From NCBI RefSeq assembly GCF_003413745.1, contig NZ_QVID01000001.1, positions 806,001-870,000 on the forward strand: a stretch of DNA of 64,000 nucleotides, given 5' to 3'. Below the pieces are notes generated by a model. The model searched no databases and was not told where the DNA came from. It saw nothing but the letters and a program-made list of their open reading frames with translations. The stretch comes from Marixanthomonas ophiurae (lineage in GTDB: Bacteria > Bacteroidota > Bacteroidia > Flavobacteriales > Flavobacteriaceae). Numbering within the stretch: the stretch's first letter is position 1; each line of letters begins with the position of its first letter. Made by a program: the position numbers and the translations under genes. This document shows positions 9,389 to 18,092 of the stretch, piece by piece.

Positions 9389-9525
9389 TAAATTTCTATT
9401 ATAATTTAATATTTAAATAGTTTTAAGCTATTGAATTTGACTTAAAAGTGATTGGTTTTCCGTTTATAAAAGAAAAAAGGAGACATCAGAACCTTTTTAG
9501 AGTTCAAAACAGGCTTAAAACGGCT

Positions 9526-10383
9526 CTAATTAACTTTTGAGCTCTTTTTGAAGCAATATATGTGAGAAGAATACTCTTTTGACGACCAAGCACGCACATT
9601 AGACCAAAACCCAATCCAAACAGCTCGTAACGAAAAAGAATTACCAGTTTTATATTTTTCTGAAAGTAGGCTTACATAAAACGAATCGAAAATCATCGGC
9701 TTTATTTTTTGTACTGTTGTGGTTTCAGAAAAAAGTTCAACCATGCTTTCTTTTGAAAAATGCCAAAGATGTCTAGGCACATCATAAGCAGCCCAAAAAT
9801 CTTTGTAAAATTTTGCGTCGAACGATTTATAATTTGGCACAGCAATTAAAAGGGTCCCTCCTGGTTTTAATAAATTCTCAATTTCTTTAATAGATTCATG
9901 CAAATTAGGCAGATGTTCCAGAACGTGCCAAAGGGTGATTACGTCAAATTTTTGATTTGAGTAATCATTAAAAATTTCTATCAAATCAATTCCTTTTTTC
10001 TCTGAAATTAATCTAGCTTTTTCATTTGGTTCAGCTCCATAAATCTCCCAACCTTTTTCTGAAGCTACTTTTAAAAACTCTCCTGTTCCAGCTCCAATAT
10101 CCAAAACAGAACCTGTCCCCTTATTTAATTGTGTGATAAGATGTACTTTCTTTTTTAAGGCTCTTTGTTTTACTTTTTGATATAAAAAAGGAAGTAATCC
10201 TTTTTCAGAATCGGTATGCGAAATGTAGGCATCACTCTCATAATAATCAGGAAGATTTTCTGCAGCAGGTTGTGGTGTTGTAACCAACATTTTAAATTCT
10301 GGATCATATACCAATTGGAAAGATTCCCCCGAAACAAAAAAATCTTTTGTGGTTATATAAGTTGGATTTTGTGTGTTTTTCAA
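9526..10383 (-). CDS. Class I SAM-dependent methyltransferase
   Basis: This 285-residue protein carries a Rossmann methyltransferase core. Motif I is VLDIGAGTGEFL, an acidic residue ends strand 2 (GAEPN), and WHVLEHLPN is typical of the Methyltransf_23 type. An N-terminal segment of about 80 residues precedes the core. Homologues often act on small molecules, quinones or glycan precursors; the substrate cannot be told from the sequence. It lies just downstream of the repeat/parS-like block after mnmG and is convergent with holB. Confidence 0.85.
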   Translation of the reverse strand: MKNTQNPTYITTKDFFVSGESFQLVYDPEFKMLVTTPQPAAENLPDYYESDAYISHTDSEKGLLPFLYQKVKQRALKKKVHLITQLNKGTGSVLDIGAGTGEFLKVASEKGWEIYGAEPNEKARLISEKKGIDLIEIFNDYSNQKFDVITLWHVLEHLPNLHESIKEIENLLKPGGTLLIAVPNYKSFDAKFYKDFWAAYDVPRHLWHFSKESMVELFSETTTVQKIKPMIFDSFYVSLLSEKYKTGNSFSLRAVWIGFWSNVRAWSSKEYSSHIYCFKKSSKVN

Positions 10384-10414
10384 ATGGAATATTTTAATTT
10401 AATCTATTAGCACA

Positions 10415-10479
10415 CTTCGACTCCGCTCAGTGTACGATAATTTATCTAGGCAGAAAAAGGTTACTGAGCGGAGCCGAAG
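10415..10479. repeat. Inverted repeat of the CTTCGA...CTCAG family
   Basis: The arms 10415-10430 (CTTCGACTCCGCTCAG) and 10464-10479 (CTGAGCGGAGCCGAAG) are reverse complements with one mismatch, separated by 33 nt. The same right arm occurs exactly at 50532-50547 and a variant left arm at 12422-12437. It lies between the methyltransferase and the parS-like site. Confidence 0.8.
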
Positions 10480-10484
10480 CACCC

Positions 10485-10506
10485 ATGTGTTCCACGTGGA
10501 ACACAT
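10485..10506. promoter_or_regulatory. parS-like centromere palindrome (site 1)
   Basis: A 22-bp perfect palindrome with core TGTTCCACGTGGAACA (10488-10503) lies 5 bp beyond the 3' end of mnmG. The core differs from the classic parS TGTTTCACGTGAAACA only by a symmetric T-to-C/A-to-G change. An identical core is on the other side of mnmG. ParB would load here for chromosome segregation. The palindrome is observed; the function is inferred. Confidence 0.8.
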
Positions 10507-10510
10507 TTTT

Positions 10511-12382
10511 CTATCGCCCCATATATACAAGCATTACAGAAACATCATTTGGTGACACACCACTAATTCTTGAAGCTTGAGAAACCGTAGCTGGTTTAAT
10601 AGCTTTCAGTTTTTCCATTGCTTCGTAGGATAATGATTTCAACTTTGTGTAATCGAAATTTTCTGGAATTTTAATCCCCTCTAGCCTATTCAGTTTATCG
10701 GCATTGTTCTTTTCTTTTTCTATATATCCAGCGTATTTAATTTGAATCTCGGCCTGATCCAACACTTCATAATCAAGATTATTCTCTTTAATATATTCTT
10801 CAACATTATCGATTTTACGCATATCGTTCATGTCGATTTCTGGTCTTGAAAACATCTTAACCATCTTGTCACTTTGCTTTACTTCGGCAGAATTCTTTTC
10901 TTTTAAAATAGGATTCGCAACAGTATCACTTACACTCGTTTCTTTAAAGAATTGAACAAACTTTTCAGATTGATCTTTTTTCTCCTCCATTCTTCGAAGA
11001 CGCTTTTCAGAAGCTAAACCTATTTCAAAAGACTTTGGTGTCAATCTAAAATCGGCATTATCTTGTCTAAGTAGCGTTCTGTATTCAGCCCGAGAAGTAA
11101 ACATTCTATAAGGTTCCTCTGTGCCTTTTGTAATAAGATCATCTATTAAAACACCTATATATGCTTCGTTACGTTTTAAAATAAACGGCTCTTTCTCGTA
11201 GGTTGTTAAGTGTGCATTTATACCAGCCATCATTCCTTGACAAGCTGCTTCTTCGTAGCCCGTAGTTCCATTAATTTGTCCCGCGAAAAACAATCCTGAA
11301 ACCAACTTGGTTTCCATCGTATGTTTTAATTGCGTAGGTGGAAAATAATCATACTCGATTGCATAACCCGGACGGAAAAATTTCACATTTTGAAAACCAT
11401 CACACTCCCGTAACGCTTTAAATTGAATATCCTCTGGCAAGGAAGTTGAAAAACCGTTTACATAATACTCAACCGTATTCCACCCTTCCGGTTCTACAAA
11501 CATTTGGTGCCGATCTTTATCGGCAAAGCGATTTATTTTATCTTCGATAGAAGGACAGTATCGAGGCCCAACACTATCAATTGAACCGTTAAACATCGGT
11601 GAACGATCAAAACCTTCCCGTAGAATATCATGCACCAATAAACTAGTGTGGGACATATAACAATCGCGTTGTTTAGTCAAAGGCTTAGTTTTGTCTGAAT
11701 ATGAAAATTTCTCAGGAGTAGCATCTCCTGGTTGAACTGACATTTTAGAAAAATCCAACGAACGTCCATCAACTCTTGGCGGGGTTCCAGTTTTCATTCT
11801 ACCCGATTCAAAACCTAAATCGATAAGATCTTTTGTGATTCCGGTAGCAGCTCTTTCTCCTGCTCTACCACCTCCAAATTGTTTTTCTCCAATATGGATT
11901 AGTCCGTTTAAGAAAGTTCCGTTTGTTAATACAATTGATTTAGCTTTTACTTCTAATCCTAAGGAAGTTTTTACGCCTACTACTTTACCTCCCTCAACTA
12001 AAATACCCGAAACCATTTCTTGATAAAAATCTAGGTTTGGAGTTTGCTCTAACATGAATCGCCAAGTTTCAGCAAATAGCATTCTATCACTTTGAACTCT
12101 TGGGCTCCACATGGCAGGCCCTTTAGATTTATTCAACATCTTAAATTGGATTGCAGACTTATCTGAAACTATTCCGCTATAGCCACCAAGCGCATCTATC
12201 TCTCGAACAATTTGCCCTTTAGCAATTCCACCCATAGCGGGGTTGCAAGACATCTGTGCAATGTTTTGCAAATTCATCGTAATCAACAATGTTTTTGACC
12301 CCAAATTAGCAGCAGCAGCAGCAGCTTCAGAACCCGCGTGACCAGCACCAACTACTATAACATCATATTCCTTTTCAAACAT
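10511..12382 (-). CDS. mnmG: tRNA uridine-34 carboxymethylaminomethyl modification enzyme MnmG (GidA)
   Basis: This 623-residue FAD protein has the usual MnmG length. It starts with the dinucleotide-binding motif VVGAGHAGSEAA, contains the GGIAKGQIVREIDALGG region, GTPPRVDGRS, and the C-terminal helical domain needed to dock MnmE. With MnmE it installs the cmnm5 group on wobble uridine of several tRNAs. It is flanked on both sides by identical parS-like palindromes, recalling the gidA-parAB neighbourhood near origins in many bacteria, but no parA or parB is in this window. Confidence 0.97.
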   Translation of the reverse strand: MFEKEYDVIVVGAGHAGSEAAAAAANLGSKTLLITMNLQNIAQMSCNPAMGGIAKGQIVREIDALGGYSGIVSDKSAIQFKMLNKSKGPAMWSPRVQSDRMLFAETWRFMLEQTPNLDFYQEMVSGILVEGGKVVGVKTSLGLEVKAKSIVLTNGTFLNGLIHIGEKQFGGGRAGERAATGITKDLIDLGFESGRMKTGTPPRVDGRSLDFSKMSVQPGDATPEKFSYSDKTKPLTKQRDCYMSHTSLLVHDILREGFDRSPMFNGSIDSVGPRYCPSIEDKINRFADKDRHQMFVEPEGWNTVEYYVNGFSTSLPEDIQFKALRECDGFQNVKFFRPGYAIEYDYFPPTQLKHTMETKLVSGLFFAGQINGTTGYEEAACQGMMAGINAHLTTYEKEPFILKRNEAYIGVLIDDLITKGTEEPYRMFTSRAEYRTLLRQDNADFRLTPKSFEIGLASEKRLRRMEEKKDQSEKFVQFFKETSVSDTVANPILKEKNSAEVKQSDKMVKMFSRPEIDMNDMRKIDNVEEYIKENNLDYEVLDQAEIQIKYAGYIEKEKNNADKLNRLEGIKIPENFDYTKLKSLSYEAMEKLKAIKPATVSQASRISGVSPNDVSVMLVYMGR

Positions 12383-12403
12383 AAATTATCTTTTATTTTC
12401 AAT

Positions 12404-12419
12404 TGTTCCACGTGGAACA
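12404..12419. promoter_or_regulatory. parS-like centromere palindrome (site 2)
   Basis: TGTTCCACGTGGAACA is identical to the core of site 1. It sits 21 bp upstream of the mnmG start codon, so a ParB nucleoprotein complex here could also affect mnmG transcription. Confidence 0.8.
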
Positions 12420-12421
12420 CA

Positions 12422-12437
12422 CTTCGTCTTCGCTCAG
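12422..12437. repeat. Single arm of the CTTCGA...CTCAG repeat
   Basis: CTTCGTCTTCGCTCAG differs from the arm at 10415-10430 at two positions and again lies directly beside a parS-like core. No facing arm was found. Confidence 0.5.
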
Positions 12438-12584
12438 TGTTAACTTCATTAGCTCGATTTTGATCACCAACCTCTACACTCAAGAAAACTCTTTAAGTCG
12501 TTTGGTTTTCTAAAACGGGTGCAAAGATAGCTAAATTGCTAATAATCAACAACTTAATTATATAAATATTTGTAAATCAACGTT

Positions 12585-13001
12585 CTACAGAAAAGAACGC
12601 TTTTCTAAAGCTTCATTTTCTTTGGTACGCATAAGGGCGGCTTCCTCTTCCGTTTTGTCCTTATAGCCACAATAGTGCAGGATTCCGTGTATTATAACGC
12701 GGTGCAATTCATCTTGAAATGACACCGAATATGTTTTTGAATTTTCCTTTACACGTTCTACAGAGATATAAATTTCGCCGTGAATTTGCTTTCCTAATGA
12801 ATTATCAAAGCTGATAATATCGGTCAACGTATCGTGATCTAAAAACTGAACATTCAATTTATGCAAATAGGCATCATCGCAAAACACGTAAACTAGCTCC
12901 CCTTCTTTATATTTTTCAGTAGAAATTATTAATGAAATCCAGTCTGAAATTTCTTGACTGTTCTCTAACTCAAAATCAGTTTCAGAATAAAATTCAATCA
13001 T
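12585..13001 (-). CDS. ybeY: Endoribonuclease YbeY (rRNA maturation)
   Basis: This 138-residue UPF0054/YbeY protein acts in 16S rRNA 3' end maturation and ribosome quality control. The metal-binding signature is HGILHYCGYKDK. The first two histidines of the H-x3-H-x5-H motif are present, but the third falls on Asp (GYKD rather than GYDH), a variation I believe is common in Bacteroidota. Its first codons overlap the end of the DUF4175 gene by 8 bp, so translation is probably coupled. Confidence 0.92.
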   Translation of the reverse strand: MIEFYSETDFELENSQEISDWISLIISTEKYKEGELVYVFCDDAYLHKLNVQFLDHDTLTDIISFDNSLGKQIHGEIYISVERVKENSKTYSVSFQDELHRVIIHGILHYCGYKDKTEEEAALMRTKENEALEKRSFL

Positions 13002-16000
13002 TCGTTTGCTTAAAATAAGTTTGTACTTTTTCCTTAAATTGTGGTTGCAAAGGTAGTGCTTCCCTATTTAAAATTTCAGTGGTATTAAAGTACTTTTTAA
13101 TAGCTTCAGGTGATAAGCGTAGGTTATTAGAAAATTGCTTTCTATTGGTTTCAGATTCTCTTCTATTTTCTTGACCTTGTTCAAAAGAAGCTTTATCCAA
13201 TTTTAATAATTGATGCTGTAAATTAAGCATGCGTTGGAGCGTTTGTTGGTTAAATCCTTTTTCTAACAACTGCTGTTCTACACCTTCCATTTCGCGTAGC
13301 AATTCGCCTCCTTTTCCTTTTAGTCCTTCTTTGTTTAATCGGTCTTCCAATTGTTGTCTAAGCATTTGCTGTTGCTTATAAATTTCATACAATTTTTCAC
13401 TGGATTGTTCGCTATTTCCATTTCCAGACTTTCCGTCTTGCTGTCCTTGATTTCCGCCTTGTCCACCTTCACCGTTTCCACCTTCGCCTTGGCCTTCACC
13501 CTTACCTTTTCCTTCACCTTGACCCTGACCTTCTTTTTCACCTTTATCGCCTCCTTTTTGTCCTTCCATTCCTTCTTTCATTTGTTCGGAAAGACTTTCT
13601 TGTTTTTTAATAATATCTGGAAGTTGAAAGCCCTGACCCTCTCCTTGACCCTTACCTTGACCTTGGCCCTGACCCTGTCCTTGACCAGAAGCATTCATTT
13701 GCATTTGATTTTGCATATTGTTTAATAGCTCACTTAGCATGATAGCAAGTTCATTGGCTCCGGTTACAGTGTATTGCTGACTTGAGACGCCTTGTCGCAT
13801 TTGGTTTTGTGCTAAACGGTCAAGGGATTTATCGAGATTATATTGTATTTCAGTAAGTGTACTGTTTATTTTACCGCTAATCATAGGTTGGCGTAACGAA
13901 AGGGCAAAAATACTATCGTCCACGTGTTCAAAATTGAGCTTAAGGTCATTTTGAATGTTTAATTTTTTTCCGAAGACAGGACTACCATAATCGATGGTTT
14001 TAAACTCTTCCATTAAATCCTCTTGGCCAAAAGAAAATACAATTAAATTGTCTAATATCTGTCGAAGCATTTTTACATCTTCGCTTATGGTTTCCATTTG
14101 CCCGGCTTGCATTTGCATCTGCATTTGCTTGCCCATTTCCTTCATCTTTTCACCTGCCTTTTGCTGACTTTTTTGAGCATCTTGCTTTTGTTGCTGTTCT
14201 AGTTTTTCTGAAGCATTTTGTTGTTCCTTATCTACAACTTTCTCACCTACCTCATCTTTAGGGAGCTCCATTGGGTTTTTTAAATCTTCGTTGTCTTTTT
14301 CTAACTGCTTCTTCTCTTCTTTATATTCCTCAAACTTTTCATTAAGTTCCTCTTGTGCTTGTTTAGTATTTTCTTCCTCGGGCGCTTCTGAAAGCTTCTC
14401 CTGTTCCTCTCCTAATTTAAAAAGATCTTCAGCCAGCTTTTCAGCTTTTTTGGTAACATAATAGCGCTTGGTTAACTCAACCAATTGTTCTAAGTTCTTT
14501 TCTTGATTTTTATTTTGCTTTGCAAGTTTTTCTAATTTTTCGGTTAAGTCTTCTTTCTGGATTTTATCTTGTAGCTTTTCCAGTTCATCCAGGAGCTTTT
14601 CATTCTCTTTTAGGCGTTCTTCATTTTCTTGCAAACGGTCTTCCAATTGTTCTTTAAAAGGATCATCTTTTTCCTCTGGTTGGAAGTTTTCAAGGTTTTC
14701 CTTCATTTCTTTTGAAAAATTCTTCATCATCTGCTCTTGTTGTTTTTGCCGTTTGATGAAATTTTCCAGTTTCTTCTTATCGTTCCAATTCAGTTCTTTC
14801 TTTTCTTTTTGGGTTTTAGACAACTCTTCCAAACTTTTATCCTGCTCCTTCATTTTTTCCAAGGTTTTGTCTAAGTCTTTAATATTTGAATCTTGTTGTT
14901 TCAATTGTTCGTTTTGTAATTCATTATCCGTTAATTTTCTGAAAGAATACACCCCAGATTTACTAGATTTAAAATTATGAATGGCATCGTTATCAAACAC
15001 TTCAAAATAATAATCGTAGGCTACGCCTTCTTGTAAAGGCAATTGCCCTGGAAAGGTGTACACAAACTGATCGAAATTGCTCTTGTTAAGCGAAAGTGGC
15101 TCCTTTTTAGCCTTTTCTTCCTCACCGGTTGGGTAGTAGACCAAACGGAGTTTTGTTAACCCATAATCGTCGCTTACACGGCCTAAAAAATAAACCAACT
15201 GCGTGTCGGTACTGTCTTGTTTGGACTGCACATCAATTTCAGGGTATTCGTCTTTAATTACACCTAATGTAAACGACAGATTTTCGTAATCTTTCAAGCT
15301 TTCATTCGAAGTAGTAATGGCATAATCCAGTTTATTATAAATGTTCTTCTGAAAATTAAATTGTTGTTCTTTTTCAGCAAAACCATACACCGTATCGGCT
15401 GTTTTCAAATTAACCTGCTGTGTGTTTTTAGTGGCCACTTGCCAAGTAACCTGTGTGCCCTCAGGAATGGTCGCATTCCCCGTGCTTTTTAAGGTTTCGT
15501 CTTGCTTTCCGGTATAAGAAGGATAATTTAAAACCATTTCAAAACCCAATAAGGATGGGGTTTTGACTACATCGAGTGTGTAGTTTCTAGATTGAACTTT
15601 ATTGGCTTTTAATCTAAAGTCAATCGGTTCCAACGGTTGTGAAAATGTATATTCAAACAAACCGGGTGCTGTTTGTTGCAGGTAATAGGTTTCGTTATTG
15701 AATTCAATACTCGCGTTCTGCGGAATGACGGTTCCTTCGGTTCTTATTTTTAGCGTATAATTTTTACTTTCTATGGCTGAAAGGTTATCGTTCAACACCA
15801 CAAAACTAAAGGGTGCTGGCGGTTCATAAGCCGTATTATAATTTACAACTCGCTCATAACTACTGGAGAAAAGATCTTTTTCACCCAACAAACTAATCAC
15901 TATAAATATGAACACTGGGATGGCAGCATATTTTAAATATTTACCATTTTTTTTGAAATCAACTGCAGTTTGAAATGGAATGGGTTGCAGTTCGGAAGCT

Positions 16001-16392
16001 TTTTGGTCAATACTCGCTGCTAATAACTCACTTTCCTGTTGGTTTCTGTTCAACTGAATTACATTTAATAGCTTATCGCTCACATTTGGAAAGTGATTTC
16101 CAATAATAGCAGAAGCTTCTTCGTGTGAAATTCCATTCTGGAATTTGAGTAGTTTCGCTAATGGAAACGCAATAAAACGAATAAAAAGAGTAGCTTCAAC
16201 TACTATGAAAACCCAAAACAAAATAGTTCTGCCTAATGGGCTAAGCCATAAAACATATTCTACCAGCAGTGTGATGAGAAAATACAACAGCCCAATAGCA
16301 AAAAACAAAATAGCGCCTTTAATCAATTCATTTGTGTAGAATTTTTTAATGAATTGTTCCAGCTTTTGCTGAATGATATTAAAGGTGCTCAT
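12994..16392 (-). CDS. DUF4175 family large membrane-anchored protein
   Basis: This 1132-residue protein has hydrophobic segments at about residues 24-46, 56-78 and 152-170, a beta-rich region to about 490, then long charged coiled-coil sequence. Two glycine/glutamine-rich low-complexity tracts follow: GQGQGQGQGKGQGEGQG near residues 903-921 and a GEGKGKGEGQGEGGNGEGGQ block near 955-984. This matches the DUF4175 family of Bacteroidota, whose function is unknown. The layout suggests an anchor with a large extracytoplasmic domain. The repeats are slippage-prone and create a false ORF on the opposite strand. The 3' end overlaps ybeY by 8 bp. Confidence 0.88.
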   Translation of the reverse strand: MSTFNIIQQKLEQFIKKFYTNELIKGAILFFAIGLLYFLITLLVEYVLWLSPLGRTILFWVFIVVEATLFIRFIAFPLAKLLKFQNGISHEEASAIIGNHFPNVSDKLLNVIQLNRNQQESELLAASIDQKASELQPIPFQTAVDFKKNGKYLKYAAIPVFIFIVISLLGEKDLFSSSYERVVNYNTAYEPPAPFSFVVLNDNLSAIESKNYTLKIRTEGTVIPQNASIEFNNETYYLQQTAPGLFEYTFSQPLEPIDFRLKANKVQSRNYTLDVVKTPSLLGFEMVLNYPSYTGKQDETLKSTGNATIPEGTQVTWQVATKNTQQVNLKTADTVYGFAEKEQQFNFQKNIYNKLDYAITTSNESLKDYENLSFTLGVIKDEYPEIDVQSKQDSTDTQLVYFLGRVSDDYGLTKLRLVYYPTGEEEKAKKEPLSLNKSNFDQFVYTFPGQLPLQEGVAYDYYFEVFDNDAIHNFKSSKSGVYSFRKLTDNELQNEQLKQQDSNIKDLDKTLEKMKEQDKSLEELSKTQKEKKELNWNDKKKLENFIKRQKQQEQMMKNFSKEMKENLENFQPEEKDDPFKEQLEDRLQENEERLKENEKLLDELEKLQDKIQKEDLTEKLEKLAKQNKNQEKNLEQLVELTKRYYVTKKAEKLAEDLFKLGEEQEKLSEAPEEENTKQAQEELNEKFEEYKEEKKQLEKDNEDLKNPMELPKDEVGEKVVDKEQQNASEKLEQQQKQDAQKSQQKAGEKMKEMGKQMQMQMQAGQMETISEDVKMLRQILDNLIVFSFGQEDLMEEFKTIDYGSPVFGKKLNIQNDLKLNFEHVDDSIFALSLRQPMISGKINSTLTEIQYNLDKSLDRLAQNQMRQGVSSQQYTVTGANELAIMLSELLNNMQNQMQMNASGQGQGQGQGQGKGQGEGQGFQLPDIIKKQESLSEQMKEGMEGQKGGDKGEKEGQGQGEGKGKGEGQGEGGNGEGGQGGNQGQQDGKSGNGNSEQSSEKLYEIYKQQQMLRQQLEDRLNKEGLKGKGGELLREMEGVEQQLLEKGFNQQTLQRMLNLQHQLLKLDKASFEQGQENRRESETNRKQFSNNLRLSPEAIKKYFNTTEILNREALPLQPQFKEKVQTYFKQTND

Positions 16393-16536
16393 AGTACGTA
16401 CAATCGTTTTATATAGAACTCCTAAAAATACAATTTTATTTCAAGACTTCTATGAGTTAGTTTAGTATCAAAAATTGCTCCAAAACGCTAAGAAAAACAC
16501 TATCCGTTAAGATGTGCATGGGTACAAAGAGAATTG

Positions 16537-16544
16537 TATCTTTG
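16537..16544 (+). promoter_or_regulatory. -7 promoter box for gltX
   Basis: TATCTTTG, an exact TAnnTTTG match, lies 24 nt before the gltX ATG. Confidence 0.55.
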
Positions 16545-16568
16545 CTATCCTAATAAAATTTACAATCC

Positions 16569-18080
16569 ATGGCTCAAAAAACACGGGTACGTTTTGCTCC
16601 AAGTCCTACAGGACCGTTACATATTGGTGGTGTTCGCACTGCTTTATTCAATTATTTGTTTGCTAAAAAACACGGGGGCGATTTTGTGTTGCGTATAGAG
16701 GATACCGACCAAACTAGATACGTGGAAGGTGCTGAAAAATATATAATTGAAGCCTTAGATTGGTTAAATATTCCTTTTGATGAAGGTCCTAAAAAAGATG
16801 GAGGTTTTGGCCCGTATCGCCAAAGTGAACGAAAACATTTATACAGAGAATATGCCGATAAGTTGCTCGCTTCAGAGAATGCTTATTATGCATTTGACAC
16901 CCCTGAAGAGTTAAATGAACACCGAAAAAACCATGAAGCCGAAGGGAAAACTTTTATCTATAATTGGCATAATCGATTAAAACTGAAAAATTCCTTATCA
17001 CTTTCAAAAGAAGAAGTTCAGCAGAAATTAGATGCAGGTGACGAATATGTAATTCGGTTTAAATCTCCTGAAAACGAAACGCTTCATTTAAAAGATATGA
17101 TTCGCGGTGGCATGCAGATTGACACCAATATTTTAGATGATAAAGTATTGTTTAAAAGTGATGGTATGCCAACCTACCATTTAGCGAATATTGTAGACGA
17201 TCATTTAATGCAAATAACCCACGTAATTCGTGGGGAAGAGTGGTTGCCTTCTTTAGCACTTCACGTTATGTTATACAGAGCGTTTGGTTGGGAAGCACCT
17301 AAATTTGCCCATTTACCATTGATTATGAAACCCGTTGGTAAAGGGAAGTTAAGTAAGCGTGATGGCGATAAAATGGGCTTTCCAGTATTTCCCTTGGAAT
17401 GGAAAACAGCTGACGGCGATACTTATTCTGGGTACCGAGAAGATGGATATCAGGCCGAAGCGGTTATCAATATGCTCGCTTTATTAGGATGGAACCCAGG
17501 AACCGAACAAGAGATTTTTAGCTTAGAAGAATTAGTTCAGGCGTTCGATTTAGACCGTGTAAACAAAGCCGGTGCTAAGTTTGATCCTGAAAAAACGAAT
17601 TGGTTTCAACATCACTATTTACAGGAGGTTGACAACGGTATTTTAGCCGGACAATTTAAAGAGTTATTGAATAATAAAGGAATTAAAACCGCTCTTCCAG
17701 TTGAAACAATCACTGCTTTATTAAAAGAGCGCGCTACGTTTGTAGAAGATATTTGGGATCAAGGAAGCTTTTTCTTTATCACTCCTGAAACATACGATGA
17801 AAAAGCAGCTAAAAAAGCCTTTAAAGATGGGACAGCTGAATTACTTCAACAGGTTATTAAACTTATGAACGAAGTGGACGATTTTTCTGCAGCCAACGTA
17901 TCTGATAAAATAAAGGGTTGGATTACTGACAATGAAATAGGCTTCGGAAAAGTAATGATGCCATTACGCTTATCGTTAGTTGGCGAAATGAAGGGCCCCG
18001 ATGTGTTTGTAATAGCTTCACTTCTTAGGAAAGAAGAAAGTATCAAGCGCATTGAAAAAGCTATTGATACTATAAGTTAG
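16569..18080 (+). CDS. gltX: Glutamate--tRNA ligase
   Basis: This 503-residue class I aminoacyl-tRNA synthetase attaches glutamate to tRNA-Glu. The HIGH motif is PTGPLHIGG near residues 13-21 and the KMSKS-equivalent is KLSKRDG near 259-265. The C-terminal helical anticodon-binding region is complete. Because glnS is also in this window, this enzyme is probably discriminating (Glu only), though its specificity cannot be read directly. It is monocistronic and convergent with the gene at 18093, with a 12-bp gap. Confidence 0.97.
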   Translation: MAQKTRVRFAPSPTGPLHIGGVRTALFNYLFAKKHGGDFVLRIEDTDQTRYVEGAEKYIIEALDWLNIPFDEGPKKDGGFGPYRQSERKHLYREYADKLLASENAYYAFDTPEELNEHRKNHEAEGKTFIYNWHNRLKLKNSLSLSKEEVQQKLDAGDEYVIRFKSPENETLHLKDMIRGGMQIDTNILDDKVLFKSDGMPTYHLANIVDDHLMQITHVIRGEEWLPSLALHVMLYRAFGWEAPKFAHLPLIMKPVGKGKLSKRDGDKMGFPVFPLEWKTADGDTYSGYREDGYQAEAVINMLALLGWNPGTEQEIFSLEELVQAFDLDRVNKAGAKFDPEKTNWFQHHYLQEVDNGILAGQFKELLNNKGIKTALPVETITALLKERATFVEDIWDQGSFFFITPETYDEKAAKKAFKDGTAELLQQVIKLMNEVDDFSAANVSDKIKGWITDNEIGFGKVMMPLRLSLVGEMKGPDVFVIASLLRKEESIKRIEKAIDTIS

Positions 18081-18092
18081 AGGATTCTATTC

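Noticed and set aside
9498-9529. Possible terminator between holB and the methyltransferase gene
   Set aside because: Only a 6-bp A/T-rich stem (TTAGAG/CTCTAA) with a long loop; too weak to list.
13441-13690. Tandem repeats as CRISPR
   Set aside because: The units are 6-bp coding repeats inside a long gene with no spacers.
13351-13725. 124-codon open frame on the plus strand
   Set aside because: It is a low-complexity shadow of the G/Q-rich repeats of the DUF4175 gene on the other strand.
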